Origin: Artemia franciscana
Lineage: Eukaryota > Arthropoda > Branchiopoda > Anostraca > Artemiidae
Reading direction: 5' to 3'
Assembly (NCBI RefSeq): GCF_032884065.1
Contig: NC_088867.1
Span: 42,153,314 to 42,217,313 of the forward strand
DNA: 64,000 bases
Made by a program: the position numbers and the translations under genes. The notes below the pieces were generated by a model, which worked only from the letters and a program-made list of their open reading frames with translations, was not told where the DNA came from and made no database searches. This document shows, one piece after another, positions 45,620 through 56,968 of the stretch (positions within the stretch are counted from its first letter, which is position 1; each line of letters opens with the position of its first letter).

Positions 45620-47300
45620 CCAACGATCCAATGTATATATGTCATTTTTTGAATAATGCTGCGAATTTGCATTATTCATAATTGCGAAAGCAGAAAGAAA
45701 CGCAGTGAGCCGGCCAAGTGCTTTGCATACTGTCCCATTTCACAGGTATGATTTAACTGAGTGGCCTATCCACCGTTTCTAAAAGGGGGGTTCAGATTCA
45801 ATTTTAGCAAATACGGAAATTTCAAGTGCAAACTTCTTATCAATACCCCAACAGAGAACTTGCCTGTATTTCATAGATGGTAGGAGAGATTCCTCGAAGT
45901 GCCGGGACTATTTGAAACTTGCCACAAAATGTTTTACCACAAAGGGGCAATCTAATGGTTATAGCAGAAATTATTTATTAGGTTTTACAAAAAAGACATA
46001 ATTTTTTCCTTCTTGGTAAGGAAACATATTCCCTTGAATTTTACCTCTTTTACACTCTTTTTGGCCCATAAAAATGTTTTTCGAAATTTGATTTAGGATC
46101 TTTGTTTTTCTTCTAATAACTAATGGAATAGCCCTATCCAAGAAAATGTCAATGTATTTTAAGAAATGTTTTTTGTGAAGTTCTTAGTGAATTATCAGGA
46201 AATTGAAGGACATGAAAAGAACTATACTTTTATCATAAAAAGAATGTAAAGCAATGCTTGTTGTTATTATTGTTGTAGACATTCTGCCAAGAACTTTCAA
46301 ATTACGTAAAGCTCCTTATCAGAAAGCATTTTTACTCATTAAGTCGATCCTCACGGTTCCTTTGTTTTCTTTCCAGTTGTGGGTTGTGTGCAAGTTTGGT
46401 TTAAAACTTGAAATGTTTCACAATTGTGTTAAGATTACTTAAAATTATTTAATCATTTTAGTTACAAAGTTCATTGTCAGCTGCTAATCATTTTTTTTTG
46501 TCCAGGGCAGGTTTGGAGCCAGATGGAGGGGGTATGGCGCCTCACTAAATCCACAAATGGCCTTGCTTGCGTAATTTGCTGTAGCTCAATTGTTAATCTC
46601 TAATATGACATTGCAAAAGACATTTGCAGATGCCAAAACAAATGATTCTAGTTATGCACATTTCTAGGATTTTCTTTGGTACTTCCGTACTACATGTTAC
46701 ACACTCGAGAATTTGAATTCGGAAGATCCAACAAAAATTGGTTTTACGGTCTAAACAATTAGTTTTGGCTCGATGGAAAACTACGCTGTAGCTATATTTT
46801 AATCAAATTTTTAGTTGGTATTTTGATTAAGGCTAGGTTACATATTTAATATAATGTGTTCTGGGTGGAAACCCTTCCATAATTCTTTGTTGTAGTTTGC
46901 ATAATTTCGTTAATAAAGTATTATATTTTCATCTTATTTTGGTACACATCAATAGGATTAACTACTTTCACTTCTCGAGTATGTACCGTGTAATGCGGAA
47001 GTGCCTTTTCTTTTTTGTAGACTGGCAGGGGGTTGAGTTTTTTTGTGTTTTTTTCTTTGATTCTTTACACTCAGTTTTCGTTTTAACTGTATTGGGATAA
47101 TTAGCTTCGCTTTCTCTGAAAAAGTTGTCCTCGCTTAGGTTTTGAGCGGTAGCTAACTGACTTTTATAATGCACCTTTGGAGGAAGAAAAGATTAACCGG
47201 TTGGATATAAAATCTTTTGCTTCAAGTTGTAATTTTCTTGTTAGTATTGGAGATTCTTTGTATTTCTGTGATTATTTTACCATATTTACACTTTAGACAA
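45620..47300. repeat. Diverged duplicate of 22770-23870 (last Dixin intron)
   Basis: Collinear with the end of the last Dixin intron. It carries extra sequence near 45700-45985 and a 328-base MITE at 46678. The match appears to run to the T-rich tract around 47240-47290, just before the I-type LINE starts, so the LINE sits about where the duplicated last Dixin exon would be. I cannot see a copy of that exon. Confidence 0.8.
46678..47005. mobile_element. MITE with 34-base inverted ends and 8-base target duplication (hAT-like)
   Basis: The left end GGTACTTCCGTACTACATG and the right end (reverse complement GGCACTTCCGCATTACACG) are inverted repeats over 34 bases with about six mismatches. TTTTCTTT flanks both sides (46670-46677 and 47006-47013). 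The paralogous segment has a single TTTTCTTT at 23588-23595 and no insert, so this is a proven insertion. Eight-base duplications are typical of hAT transposons. The element is noncoding. Confidence 0.88.
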
Positions 47301-47316
47301 TTGTGATTGCAGCTGA

Positions 47317-48888
47317 ATGCTTCAGTTACCTGACCAGGGTTTGCCTGGTCCCACCCAAAATTTCCATCCCCCCTACTCTCAACCTCTAATTGGAATTCTA
47401 CCTAATGGACAAAGTGTCACAATATATACGCCAGGAGATCTCCAGAGAAGCTCAACTCAACCATGTGTTACTGCAAGCTATAACTCAATCCCGCCACCCC
47501 AAAGTTATATTATACCTCCCACCTACCCAAGCTACTCCATCCCAACCTCAAACAAATTTTCTGCACTCAATGAAGAGAGTTACCCAGCATTACCCACTTA
47601 TGACAGTGATGAAGAGCTCAGAACATCTGTAAATCCAATGGAAATAGAAGGCATCATAATGCATGGAAATGGATCAGTATTACCAAGACTAGGACAGAAT
47701 CCAAACATTGGTATAAAAAGGAGAGATTTGTCCCCAGATAGTGAAAATGGTGTAAATACAAAGTGTAAACAAAGGAAAGCTGCAGCACCTCAAGCAGAAT
47801 ACACTAACAAGGGTATACCAAGCTTCCCAGAGCAAGAACAGTATAAAGTGTTAATAGAAATTGTAATTGCAGAAAATGGGAAAACATTTCCCCCTGATCA
47901 TGAAGTAGCAAAGTCAATCCAGACAACATTGAAAAATTCCAAATTTGAGATTGAAGTTAAGAAAGAAAGAAAGAATATGCTCTTATATCTACAAGGGGAG
48001 AATGATAGTGAAAATATCCTTTCCATTAGCACACTCTGCAACATATCTGTAATAACTAAACGAATCCAACCTACAGTAAGAGGAATAATTAAAGGTATCC
48101 CTCTTAACCTAACTATAGAGGAAATCAAGGAGAGCTTACAATCTCCTACAGCTTTACAAGATGCTATAAGACAGAAAAGATATAATAAAGAATCCAAAAA
48201 ACTTGAAGACAGTCTTGCTATATTAGTTGTATTTGAGGGTAGGACCCTACCACCAAATGTTTGGTGCTTTGGAAGAAAAAGGGAGGTATACCAGTACTAT
48301 CGCAGAGTACTTCAGTGTCACAAGTGCCAGAAATATGGACACACTCAAAAAGAATGCAGAGCTAAAGAGTCAGTCTGTTTGAGGTGCTCAGAGAAACACC
48401 AATCAGGCCAGTGCCCATTGAAAACAATAGACCCAGCAACTAGACAAAAATCATATTCATGTGCCAATTGTGGCGGAAGCCACTCATCAACATCCAACTT
48501 ATGCCCAGTAAGACAACAAAACCATGGAATCCTCCAAGTGGCTGAAAAATATCAAATAGGATTCCGTATGGCACAGGTAGCCTATAAAAGCTATGCAGAT
48601 GTTCTAAATAAGAGGAGATTTCATAATAATCAGTTTAATCAGACCCCACCAAACGAAACTACTGAAAGACTTATTGCATCATCAAAAACAGAAGTAGCAG
48701 AAAGGTTAGTAATTGGTCTACTGTGCAGCCCAGATCTTATAAATTTATTAAGCCTAAGCTTATCAGCTCGAATTGAAAAACTCTGCAAATTGGTAAAAGA
48801 ATTAAATTTAGGGGACCTTAATCAACAAAAGATTTCAAGTGTTTGTTTACTTAATAGTGCCTCATTAGGGAACCACCATGGCCCTTAA
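47317..48888 (+). CDS. I-type LINE ORF1, zinc-knuckle nucleic-acid-binding protein
   Basis: 523 residues. The first 100 are rich in proline, serine and tyrosine. The middle (about 165-330) is a mixed domain in the RNA-recognition region typical of ORF1 proteins. Three zinc knuckles follow: C-x2-C-x4-H-x4-C at 334-347, C-x2-C-x3-H-x4-C at 354-366 and C-x2-C-x3-H-x6-C at 382-396. ORF1 proteins of I and Jockey-like LINEs bind the element RNA to form the transposition particle. The frame is intact, and the stop overlaps the start of ORF2. Confidence 0.85.
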   Translation: MLQLPDQGLPGPTQNFHPPYSQPLIGILPNGQSVTIYTPGDLQRSSTQPCVTASYNSIPPPQSYIIPPTYPSYSIPTSNKFSALNEESYPALPTYDSDEELRTSVNPMEIEGIIMHGNGSVLPRLGQNPNIGIKRRDLSPDSENGVNTKCKQRKAAAPQAEYTNKGIPSFPEQEQYKVLIEIVIAENGKTFPPDHEVAKSIQTTLKNSKFEIEVKKERKNMLLYLQGENDSENILSISTLCNISVITKRIQPTVRGIIKGIPLNLTIEEIKESLQSPTALQDAIRQKRYNKESKKLEDSLAILVVFEGRTLPPNVWCFGRKREVYQYYRRVLQCHKCQKYGHTQKECRAKESVCLRCSEKHQSGQCPLKTIDPATRQKSYSCANCGGSHSSTSNLCPVRQQNHGILQVAEKYQIGFRMAQVAYKSYADVLNKRRFHNNQFNQTPPNETTERLIASSKTEVAERLVIGLLCSPDLINLLSLSLSARIEKLCKLVKELNLGDLNQQKISSVCLLNSASLGNHHGP

Positions 48889-51800
48889 AATACTGTCTTG
48901 GAATGCTCAATCTATAGGAAAAGAAAAAAAGGATATTATTCTTGACCATTGCCAGGAAAATTCTATAGATATAATATGTATCCAGGAAACTTGGCTACAG
49001 CCCCATATAAGAATGAACTTTAGAAACTATAATGTTATCAGGAAAGACAGAACCAATGGCACCAAAGGAGGAGTAATTATTTGTTTAAAAAATAACATTC
49101 ATTTTACTAGAATTGAGCCAAAAATCGAAGATAACCCTCAATGGAATTTGGAAATTACTGGATGTAAAATGATTCAAGATAATGGCAGTTTTTTAAATAT
49201 ATTCAATGTTTACAATGCCAATGGAAGCAATCCCATTGTTGGAGACATAATGAAAAAACTACACCAATTGATCCCAAATAATGAGGACCTAATTATAGTG
49301 GGTTATTTCAATGCCCACAGTAAAGTATGGTGTAAGTGTGATTTGATTAACCTATCTGGAAGAAGCTTGGAAAAGTTGCTGCTTGATACCAACATATGCC
49401 TAATAACACCTAAAGGACTACCCACCAGACGTAATCCCCTTTCTCAAATTGAAACTACAATTGACCTGATTATGACCAGCCCTAACATAGCAGGTATAAC
49501 ATTCATTTGTATCCCATCTGAAACTTTACTATTTAGTGACCATTCTCCTATCCATTTGACTATAGAGTCTAATGGACAAAACAATAGTAAATCATTTTCA
49601 GCAAGTCATGGTAACAGATTCAGGTTTCAGGTAAAAAGGGCTAATTGGTCCCTTTTTAAAGACAATTTAAATCTAATTCCCATAAAAAATATCTTGACTA
49701 CAGATACCTTTATTGATGATAGAATCCTCCTATTTCAGAATAAACTATTAGAAATTGCAAAGACGTCTATGCCATTTGCTGCAAGCATCAATAAGAGGGT
49801 AAAAAGCAGCATTTGGTGGAACAGAGAGTGTGAAGAGTCAAAAAAGGAATATAAGAAACAAAGTAGAATATATTCGGCTGCAACTACTTTACCTAATCTG
49901 ATTCAAATGAAAAAATCATATGCAAAATTTAAAAAATCAGTTTCTGCTGCAAAAAATAAAAGCATCAGAGAATTTATGGAGCACCTTGATTTCAAAACTC
50001 CAGCAAACAAAGTCTATTCCTTTGTAAGACACATGATGAACAAGCCCTCTCCAAAAAGTAATAACCCACCTATGATTTACAACCACATTCCTCTTCTCAC
50101 TGAAGCACAAAGAGCTGAAGCTAGCTTAGAGTTCCTCAGCCAAACTATGGGTAAAATGGATCATGATACAACTGGAATCATTTGCCAAAACTCAAAGATC
50201 AACAGACTATCCAGAAGAGAACTACATGAGCCATACAATAAGCCATTTACATTAACAGAAATACAACATGTTATATCTTATCTTCCAAAAACTGCTCCTG
50301 GATCTGACATGATATTTCCTCAGTTTATTTCCAATCTCAATGACGAGTGGATATCATGCCTACTTGACTTAATTAACCAAGCATGGGATATTGGCTATTT
50401 CCCAAAAATATGGAAAACAGCAACTTCAATAATGATTCCTAAAGCCAATAAAGATAATTCAAAGATTGAAAATCACCGCTTTATAACACTTTTGCCTGTT
50501 TTGGGCAAAGTGTATGAAAGACTTATTAAAAGGAGATTGAATTGGGAAATAGAAAAAAGAAAGTTCCTCAAAGACGTCCAGTGTGGCTTTAGGAAAAATA
50601 GAAGCACCATTGACAACCTGGTGTGTTTTCAACGAGATGCCACTTATGCTATTCAGAACCAGCTAATAATGATTGCAGTATTTTTAGATGTTGAAAGTGC
50701 CTTTGATTCTCTAACCCATAGACAAATTTTGAATGGTATTATTGAAAGTGGTATACGTGGAAGACTATTAAAATTTGTCAAGAGTTACCTGGAAGACCGG
50801 GAAATTCACATTAGAGTAGGAAATACCATATCTACCAGTACATTGAAGGTCAAAAGGGGTGTGCCACAGGGCTCAGCACTGGGACCTGATCTATATAACA
50901 TCGGCGTGTATGATATACCACTAGATGATGGAACATCCAGAGCAAGCATATTTGCAGATGATAAAGTTTTTTGGGTCACAGGAAGAACCATCAGTGAGGT
51001 CACTAAAAGCATAAAAGCTGTATTGCAACAACTAGAGAATTGGGCAGCCAGTATTGACATCAATTTTTCCTTACATAAAACCAAAGGTATGCTTATAACT
51101 AGAAAAACTGCTATTAGTGCTCCAACATTGACTTTAGGGGGCAGGAAAATTGACTATGTTAATCAAATGAAGTTTTTAGGCTGTATTATTGATAGAAATC
51201 TAAATTGGAATCCTCACATAGAATACACTAAGGCAGCATGCATCAGAAGACTAAATGTTATGAAATCATTAACAAGGTCCTCTTGGGGTAGTAGAGCGAA
51301 ATTTCAGATTGAGTTTTATCAAAAATATATTCGATCAAAGCTTGAATATGCTGCAGCAATTTATCAATCAGCTCCACAATCAACCCTTAAAAGACTAGAC
51401 ACAATCCAAAATTCAGCTCTGAGGATTTCCTTTGGAGCAAGGAACACAACACCAATTCCATTCCTGCTATCAGAGAGTGGCCTGGAAGACCTTGAAACAA
51501 GAAGAAGCACAACTGTGTTAAAATATATCAAGAAACTATGGGCAGCTGACAAAACACATCCAGTAAAATCAAGAATAGTAAAACCAGGTATCTTTATCAC
51601 AGACAATAGCCAAAAGAAACGTAATCAGAAAAATATTTTTGAGAAAGCCATTGAACTCTGCTCTCAATTTGATTACTGTTTAAAAATAACTGATATGCTA
51701 AAGGTCCCAGAAAACGTGCCATTACCTCCTTGGGAACAGAGTCATCTTGAGTGTGTAAATAATATTGGTGAAGTATCCTGGTTCAATCTTGCAATCAGCT

Positions 51801-52717
51801 TTAGATTACACATGGCCAACTTATATAGCGACTTTGTACATATATATACAGATGGATCAAAAATTCAACATGACACACCAGTTGGGGCTGCATTTGTAAT
51901 CCCGAAGCTGCAAATTATAAATCAATTTAAGTTACCTGTTGAAACATCTGTATTCCAAGCAGAAGTTATTGCTATTAAGAAAGCCTTGGAATATATAGGA
52001 ACCAATCTTCAAAACTATCCTAAGATAGTTATATGTTCAGATTCTAAAGCCTCTATTGATGCCATCAGTAATGCAAATAGAAATAAGATGTCCATAACGG
52101 AAGTAATTGCTTGTTATTCTATGTTTACATCTGTCTGTGAAAAACACAAAGTAATTCTACAATGGGTACCAGCTCATGTTGGGATTGATGGTAATGAAAG
52201 AGCAGACAGAGCTGCAAAGCAGGCCACAAAAATGACAGGCCCCTTTACTGAATGTGATTCTCCTATGGAAGTTAAGATGATTGACAAAGTGATGAAGAAT
52301 CTAGATAAATTTTCTTTTGAGGAAAACCGGAATTTGTCAGGCAACTATTTTGTCACCTGCAAAACCACAAGGAGCCATGAATTAAAAATATATGACAAAT
52401 TAACAAGAAAAGAGGGAGTTATTCTGTTTCGGCTAAGATCTCAACATGCAGGGGTTCAATCCTATCGCGCAAGATATTTTGGAGAGGATAAATATTGCAC
52501 ATATTGTAACAATGAAGAGACAATTGCACATGTGCTTCTAGATTGTGATAATTATCAACATCAAAGACAAAGTTTTGTAAAGCTCCTTACTCAGAATTCT
52601 ATGCAATGTAATATAAACCTTCTTTTGGGTGGAGTGAATGACGAAAAACTTAGTATACAAATTTTTCGACTAGTAGTTCAGTTTCTACAGAACATAGCAG
52701 TAGATAAGAAGATATAG
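48878..52717 (+). CDS. I-type LINE ORF2: endonuclease, reverse transcriptase, RNase H
   Basis: 1279 residues. The N-terminal APE-type endonuclease has SWNAQSIG, IQETWL and FSDHSPI (219-225), but the usual GDFNAH is GYFNAH at 142-147, so a catalytic-site Asp is replaced by Tyr. The reverse transcriptase has QCGFRKNRSTIDN, FLDVESAFDS, GVPQGSALGP and FADD at 692-695. RNase H has YTDGSK (D992), CSDSKA (D1055) and GNERADRAAK. A zinc-binding C-x2-C...H...C tail starts at 1207. The start ATG sits in ACCACCATGG, an ideal initiation context, inside the last codons of ORF1. The reading frame is whole; activity may be limited by the endonuclease change. Confidence 0.9.
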   Translation: MALKILSWNAQSIGKEKKDIILDHCQENSIDIICIQETWLQPHIRMNFRNYNVIRKDRTNGTKGGVIICLKNNIHFTRIEPKIEDNPQWNLEITGCKMIQDNGSFLNIFNVYNANGSNPIVGDIMKKLHQLIPNNEDLIIVGYFNAHSKVWCKCDLINLSGRSLEKLLLDTNICLITPKGLPTRRNPLSQIETTIDLIMTSPNIAGITFICIPSETLLFSDHSPIHLTIESNGQNNSKSFSASHGNRFRFQVKRANWSLFKDNLNLIPIKNILTTDTFIDDRILLFQNKLLEIAKTSMPFAASINKRVKSSIWWNRECEESKKEYKKQSRIYSAATTLPNLIQMKKSYAKFKKSVSAAKNKSIREFMEHLDFKTPANKVYSFVRHMMNKPSPKSNNPPMIYNHIPLLTEAQRAEASLEFLSQTMGKMDHDTTGIICQNSKINRLSRRELHEPYNKPFTLTEIQHVISYLPKTAPGSDMIFPQFISNLNDEWISCLLDLINQAWDIGYFPKIWKTATSIMIPKANKDNSKIENHRFITLLPVLGKVYERLIKRRLNWEIEKRKFLKDVQCGFRKNRSTIDNLVCFQRDATYAIQNQLIMIAVFLDVESAFDSLTHRQILNGIIESGIRGRLLKFVKSYLEDREIHIRVGNTISTSTLKVKRGVPQGSALGPDLYNIGVYDIPLDDGTSRASIFADDKVFWVTGRTISEVTKSIKAVLQQLENWAASIDINFSLHKTKGMLITRKTAISAPTLTLGGRKIDYVNQMKFLGCIIDRNLNWNPHIEYTKAACIRRLNVMKSLTRSSWGSRAKFQIEFYQKYIRSKLEYAAAIYQSAPQSTLKRLDTIQNSALRISFGARNTTPIPFLLSESGLEDLETRRSTTVLKYIKKLWAADKTHPVKSRIVKPGIFITDNSQKKRNQKNIFEKAIELCSQFDYCLKITDMLKVPENVPLPPWEQSHLECVNNIGEVSWFNLAISFRLHMANLYSDFVHIYTDGSKIQHDTPVGAAFVIPKLQIINQFKLPVETSVFQAEVIAIKKALEYIGTNLQNYPKIVICSDSKASIDAISNANRNKMSITEVIACYSMFTSVCEKHKVILQWVPAHVGIDGNERADRAAKQATKMTGPFTECDSPMEVKMIDKVMKNLDKFSFEENRNLSGNYFVTCKTTRSHELKIYDKLTRKEGVILFRLRSQHAGVQSYRARYFGEDKYCTYCNNEETIAHVLLDCDNYQHQRQSFVKLLTQNSMQCNINLLLGGVNDEKLSIQIFRLVVQFLQNIAVDKKI

Positions 52718-52990
52718 ACTAGTGCGTTATTCAAAACTTGTCAGATGATGTGTATCAATATATGTCAATATCAGTGAAATGTGTAATTATTGATGACCAA
52801 GTTTTGCTTTGGGAGGCAAATCCGCCTTTCCTTGTATTTTCAACCTTCCAGGATGATGTATTTAGAACATTGAATGAGGACCTAAGTGACATCTGCAGTC
52901 AAGAAAGGTCCGAAATCTGCTGCTGCATAACGCACCTTTCTGATTTTGAATATGTTTTTCTTAACAACCTTTAGAGTTAGCATCCCTATT

Positions 52991-53344
52991 TGGTACTTCA
53001 CCTTAGTTTTTACATTAATTATCGTTATAAATGCATTCCTTGTTTTTCTTTCCATTTTCTGTGCATAGCACTGTAAAAATAATTTCATTGTCATCTAAGA
53101 TAACTATTGAGCAAGAATTTTAAAACACTAGTTCGTGTGCAGTATAATGCTAAAACATATCCCATAAGCTAGTATAGATAGTAAAGGTATAGTTAAGGGG
53201 CTTCTTGCCATCCTAGAAATTAAGCTAGCTGAGCTTTTGAATGAAATTTTCAGGAATGGATCCATGGTCTAAAACTTAGGCTAGCCTACCTTGGGAAGTT
53301 GTTATCACTTTATTATCTCTAGATTTTCCTTATTTATAATGCTT
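52991..53344. other. Unassigned stretch after the I-type LINE
   Basis: May include the end of the LINE 3' UTR. A weaker direct relative of the foldback arm (CTTCTTGCCATCCTAGAAAT) lies at about 53200-53300. Confidence 0.45.
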
Positions 53345-53960
53345 GAAGATTGGGTAAACTTCTATTTAATTGACTTCTTGCTATCTCGGAAAAGGCTTAG
53401 GTTAGGCAAATGAAACTTTCAGGGATGGGTCTACAGGCTAAGGTATGTACCAGGAAGGTATTTTAAAGTACCCACCTCCACTCCTTCTCCCTCTAGAGGG
53501 CCCTGAAATTTGCCTACATGAAAGGTCTATACCTATTGAAATTTTGACAAAACAACATGTTACCTCAATTTTCAGTTACCAGCTGCTTTTTCTCTGCCTT
53601 TAGTTCTGAAAATGCAATTCCTGTTATTTGAGTAGAATTTTAAGCCATATCAATGTTTTTTTTTCAAAATTTAGAAAATATATTTGTATATCTTTAAAAC
53701 CTTGTAAAGTGGAATTGAGCAAAGTTATGAAGCTGAAAACAATTTTGTTGTAGGCTACTTCAATTAAGCAGAAGATCTATTTTGCAAAGTTTCACTTTAT
53801 AACACACATATTTTTAAAGGTCATCAAAGGAGGTGGAGGTAGCTTCTTCAAAGTATCCATACTTTAGTCTGTAGATTCATCCCTGAAAGTTTCATTTTCC
53901 TAACTTAAACACTTTCTGAGGTAACAAGAAGTCAATTAACTAGAATTTTACCAAAGATTG
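53345..53960. mobile_element. Foldback element with arms of about 125 bases
   Basis: Left arm (about 53345-53480: TTAATTGACTTCTTG, AATGAAACTTTCAGGGATG, ACCCACCTCC) and right arm (about 53825-53960) are inverted copies at high identity, with a 340-base interior. Diverged relatives lie at 53200-53300 (direct) and 58680-58730 (inverted). No ORF and no clear target duplication. Confidence 0.65.
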
Positions 53961-54922
53961 TATAAATAATAATTGCCTAAATTTCAACACAAAACATTAT
54001 ATCTTAGGGTAGTTTTGAGTTTTTAACTGACAGGAATGAACTCATAGCCTTGATGCCTTTAGCTTATTAACTTAAATTCTCTGTGCACTTGCTAGCAATA
54101 GGATGAATCCTGTGTCTGCCAGCTGTTGAATTGAATATGTTCATACTTCAGGCTATTAGATGTTGATCTTTTTTCACTGAGAGAGTTCCATAAGCTGACA
54201 ACACTATTTAAAAAGAATTTGTTCCTTTGTCTGGTATTTGCTTGTTTCTGGAAAAGCTTTTGAAAGTGACCACAATTTTCCTTAGAATTGTCTGGTTGGA
54301 AATGGTCAGGAATGGTATCCTCAGTATTTAGAAGCTTGTATGCTGTTATCACATCACTTCATTTGCATCTAGCCTATATGCTTAAGATGATATTTTGAGC
54401 TTATAGAGACAGGTCATCACAGAGGACTCCTCTGGACTGATTCCATGGCTGTTTTGTCAGTGTTTTGCTTGGGCATGCAACATATATTCCAAATTCTAGC
54501 CCTGTTTGAACTAGACTCTTATAGAGCTTAGTAATGACAGTTAGAGATCTACTAGTGAGCATTCTATTGATTAATCCAAGTGTCTGATTAGTCTTTGCAA
54601 TAGTTGCTTGTTCACAAATATGGAAATTCACCTTTTCATCTACCAGGACACCAATATCTCTCTCCAAATGGCTGCTGGAAATAGCTTTGCAAGACCCATC
54701 ACTACAATTCATTTGGCAATGAGTATATGGGTTTTTCTTCCCAAGGTAGAGAGTCTTCCATTTTGCTGCATTGAATTCAAGCTTCCAAACATTAGTCCAG
54801 TGAGTGAATGTATCAAGGTCCAGTTGTGTTGACTCAATGTTTTCTGCTGTGTCTAAACTACCAATAAGTTTTGGGTCATCAGCATAGAGGCTTATTTTGC
54901 TATCAAGGATTTTTAGCACATA

Positions 54923-55072
<150 letters not shown>

Positions 55073-56224
55073 AATAGAGTTAGATCCAATATTGTGCCCT
55101 AGGGGACACCACTTTCAACAGCAGCCACCTCAGATAAAAACATTCTTGTATCCCTTCCAAATATTTGAACTGTCTGTTTCTATGTGTTAGGAACTGCTTC
55201 ATCCACTCTACCATATCCTCACTCACCCCAAAAGCTTGGAGCTTGATTTGAAGTCTTTTATGGCAGACTCTACCAGAAGACTGGTGACATAGTTATAAGT
55301 ATCAATCAGGTTTGTTTCAATCAATTGACCCGACTTAAAGCCATGTTGACATGATGAGGATAGTTTATTGGTTTTCAAGATTGAAGTGTTAACAGTTGCT
55401 TTTAGAAGCTTCCCAACTGTAGAGACAGTGCTTATTGACCTTTAAGTACTTTCATCCTCTTTGCTACCATCCTTGTATATAGGGGATATATGTACTGTGC
55501 ACCAATCTTATTTGATACACTTTTCATTGAGATATTTTTGAAAAAGTAGAGCTAGCAGGTCCAATGCAATTCTTTTAGAAACCTTGGGATTACATCATCA
55601 GGTCCCACTGATTTATTTAGGTTCAACATTCTTAGGGTTGTCCATATCAACCCTATTGACTGGTATTGAGATCATAGGTGTTATAATGGCTTAGGTAAGG
55701 GGAATGGGGGGAGGGGCATTATCAAGTAGAGTAAATACAGATGTAAACTGCCTATTTACAGCAAAAGCAATTTTATTTGGGTTGTCTACTATACTGTCAT
55801 TGACTTCTAATTGTGTATCCAAGTGTCTGACAGGTTTATGGACTGAGACTTAACTCCAAAAACATTTTGTATTTGGCTTGCTTGTTGCTCTTATAGCATC
55901 CTTATGCTGTTCAAAAAGCTTCCTGAATAGATTTCTGACTTGATTTTGTGTGTTGGTATATTCTGTGTAGTTATCCTTATTATGTATATTCTGTTTATAT
56001 AGTCTCCAATTCTTTTCTTTTTATTTCTTGCTCTCCTTATTTCTTTGCTCATAAATTTTTCATGTTGTAGTTTTTCAAGCCTATCTTACTGTATTATTTT
56101 TCCCTGAGACCTCTGGCAGTATTTTCTTTATAATATTCCTTGATTTGTCTACATCATTCTCAGTGATAGAGGACCAATCACTCCCTGCCAACTCTTGCCT
56201 CATTAGATGGTGATCACTGTACAC

Positions 56225-56968
56225 ATGTTTTGTAAAAACATGTTTTGTATGTTACACTTAGTAATCCTTCATTAAGTCAAAAACAATAAGACTGAACCCA
56301 CGAAAGAGAGACTTTGTCCCCCCTGAAGTTCCTTTCCCTGTTGTGAGTGAGGTGAAAATTCTAGGCGTTATTTTCTCACATGATTGCACCTTTACTACCC
56401 ATATTAATAGTGTGACCCATAAAGCAAACGCATCTCTGCAAACCCTTTCAAAAATGTATTGCTTTGGGTGTAATGCCCACAGTCTTCTACAGGCATACCT
56501 GTGCTATGTACGCCCCATACTTGAATACGCCTGTCCCATCTGGGGCCCATCAGTATTGAGAATGACCTATCTAATGCAGTAACTGGAGTCAGTCCAAAAA
56601 TGGGCAACCAGGATCATCCTGAGTAACAGAGACATTTCCTACCACAATGCCCTAGCAAACTTTGAACTCCAAAGTTTGGAACTCCGTTTGGGTGAGCTTA
56701 TCCTGAGGTTTGGCAAAATGCTGCTGTCTAACCCTGCTCATCATGATATTTTACTACCAGAAGCCTTGACAGTCAGCCATACAAGACAGAAGCTAAAACT
56801 TGTGCCTGAGCGTGCTCAGACAAACTGCTACCAGAACTGTTTTGTCCCTTTTTTACATCAATATATAATAGTGCATAATAGCATGTTCTGTATTTCAACA
56901 TCAAATTAGCCATTTGAGCTATGATTGTTGTTTAAATAAATCTTTCTCTCTCTCTCTCTCTCTCTAGT
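56225..56968 (+). mobile_element. Jockey/CR1-like LINE 3' fragment inserted in the CR1-like LINE
   Basis: Plus-strand reading: VKILGVIFSHDCTFTTHINS, ANASLQTLSKMYCFG, CYVRPILEYACPIWGPSVLR, then after a stop LESVQKWATRIILSNRDISY and LELRLGELILRFGKML. It ends with AATAAA and a (TC)n tail at 56943-56968. This is a 5'-truncated, mutated copy of a LINE inserted in the opposite orientation to its host element. Confidence 0.8.

Larger units (their letters stand above)
47310..52990 (+). mobile_element. I-type LINE, apparently full coding length
   Basis: Two long ORFs overlap by 11 bases (47317-48888 and 48878-52717): a zinc-knuckle ORF1 and an endonuclease/reverse transcriptase/RNase H ORF2. This organisation is that of the I group of non-LTR retrotransposons. 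The 5' UTR appears very short and the 3' boundary is not clear. No poly(A) or TAA-repeat tail was found, so the end at 52990 is approximate. Confidence 0.85.

Noticed and set aside
52738-52974. 78-codon ORF just after the I-type LINE ORF2
   Set aside because: No homology recognised. It lies where the LINE 3' UTR should be and starts after a short gap in a different frame. I could not support it as a gene.
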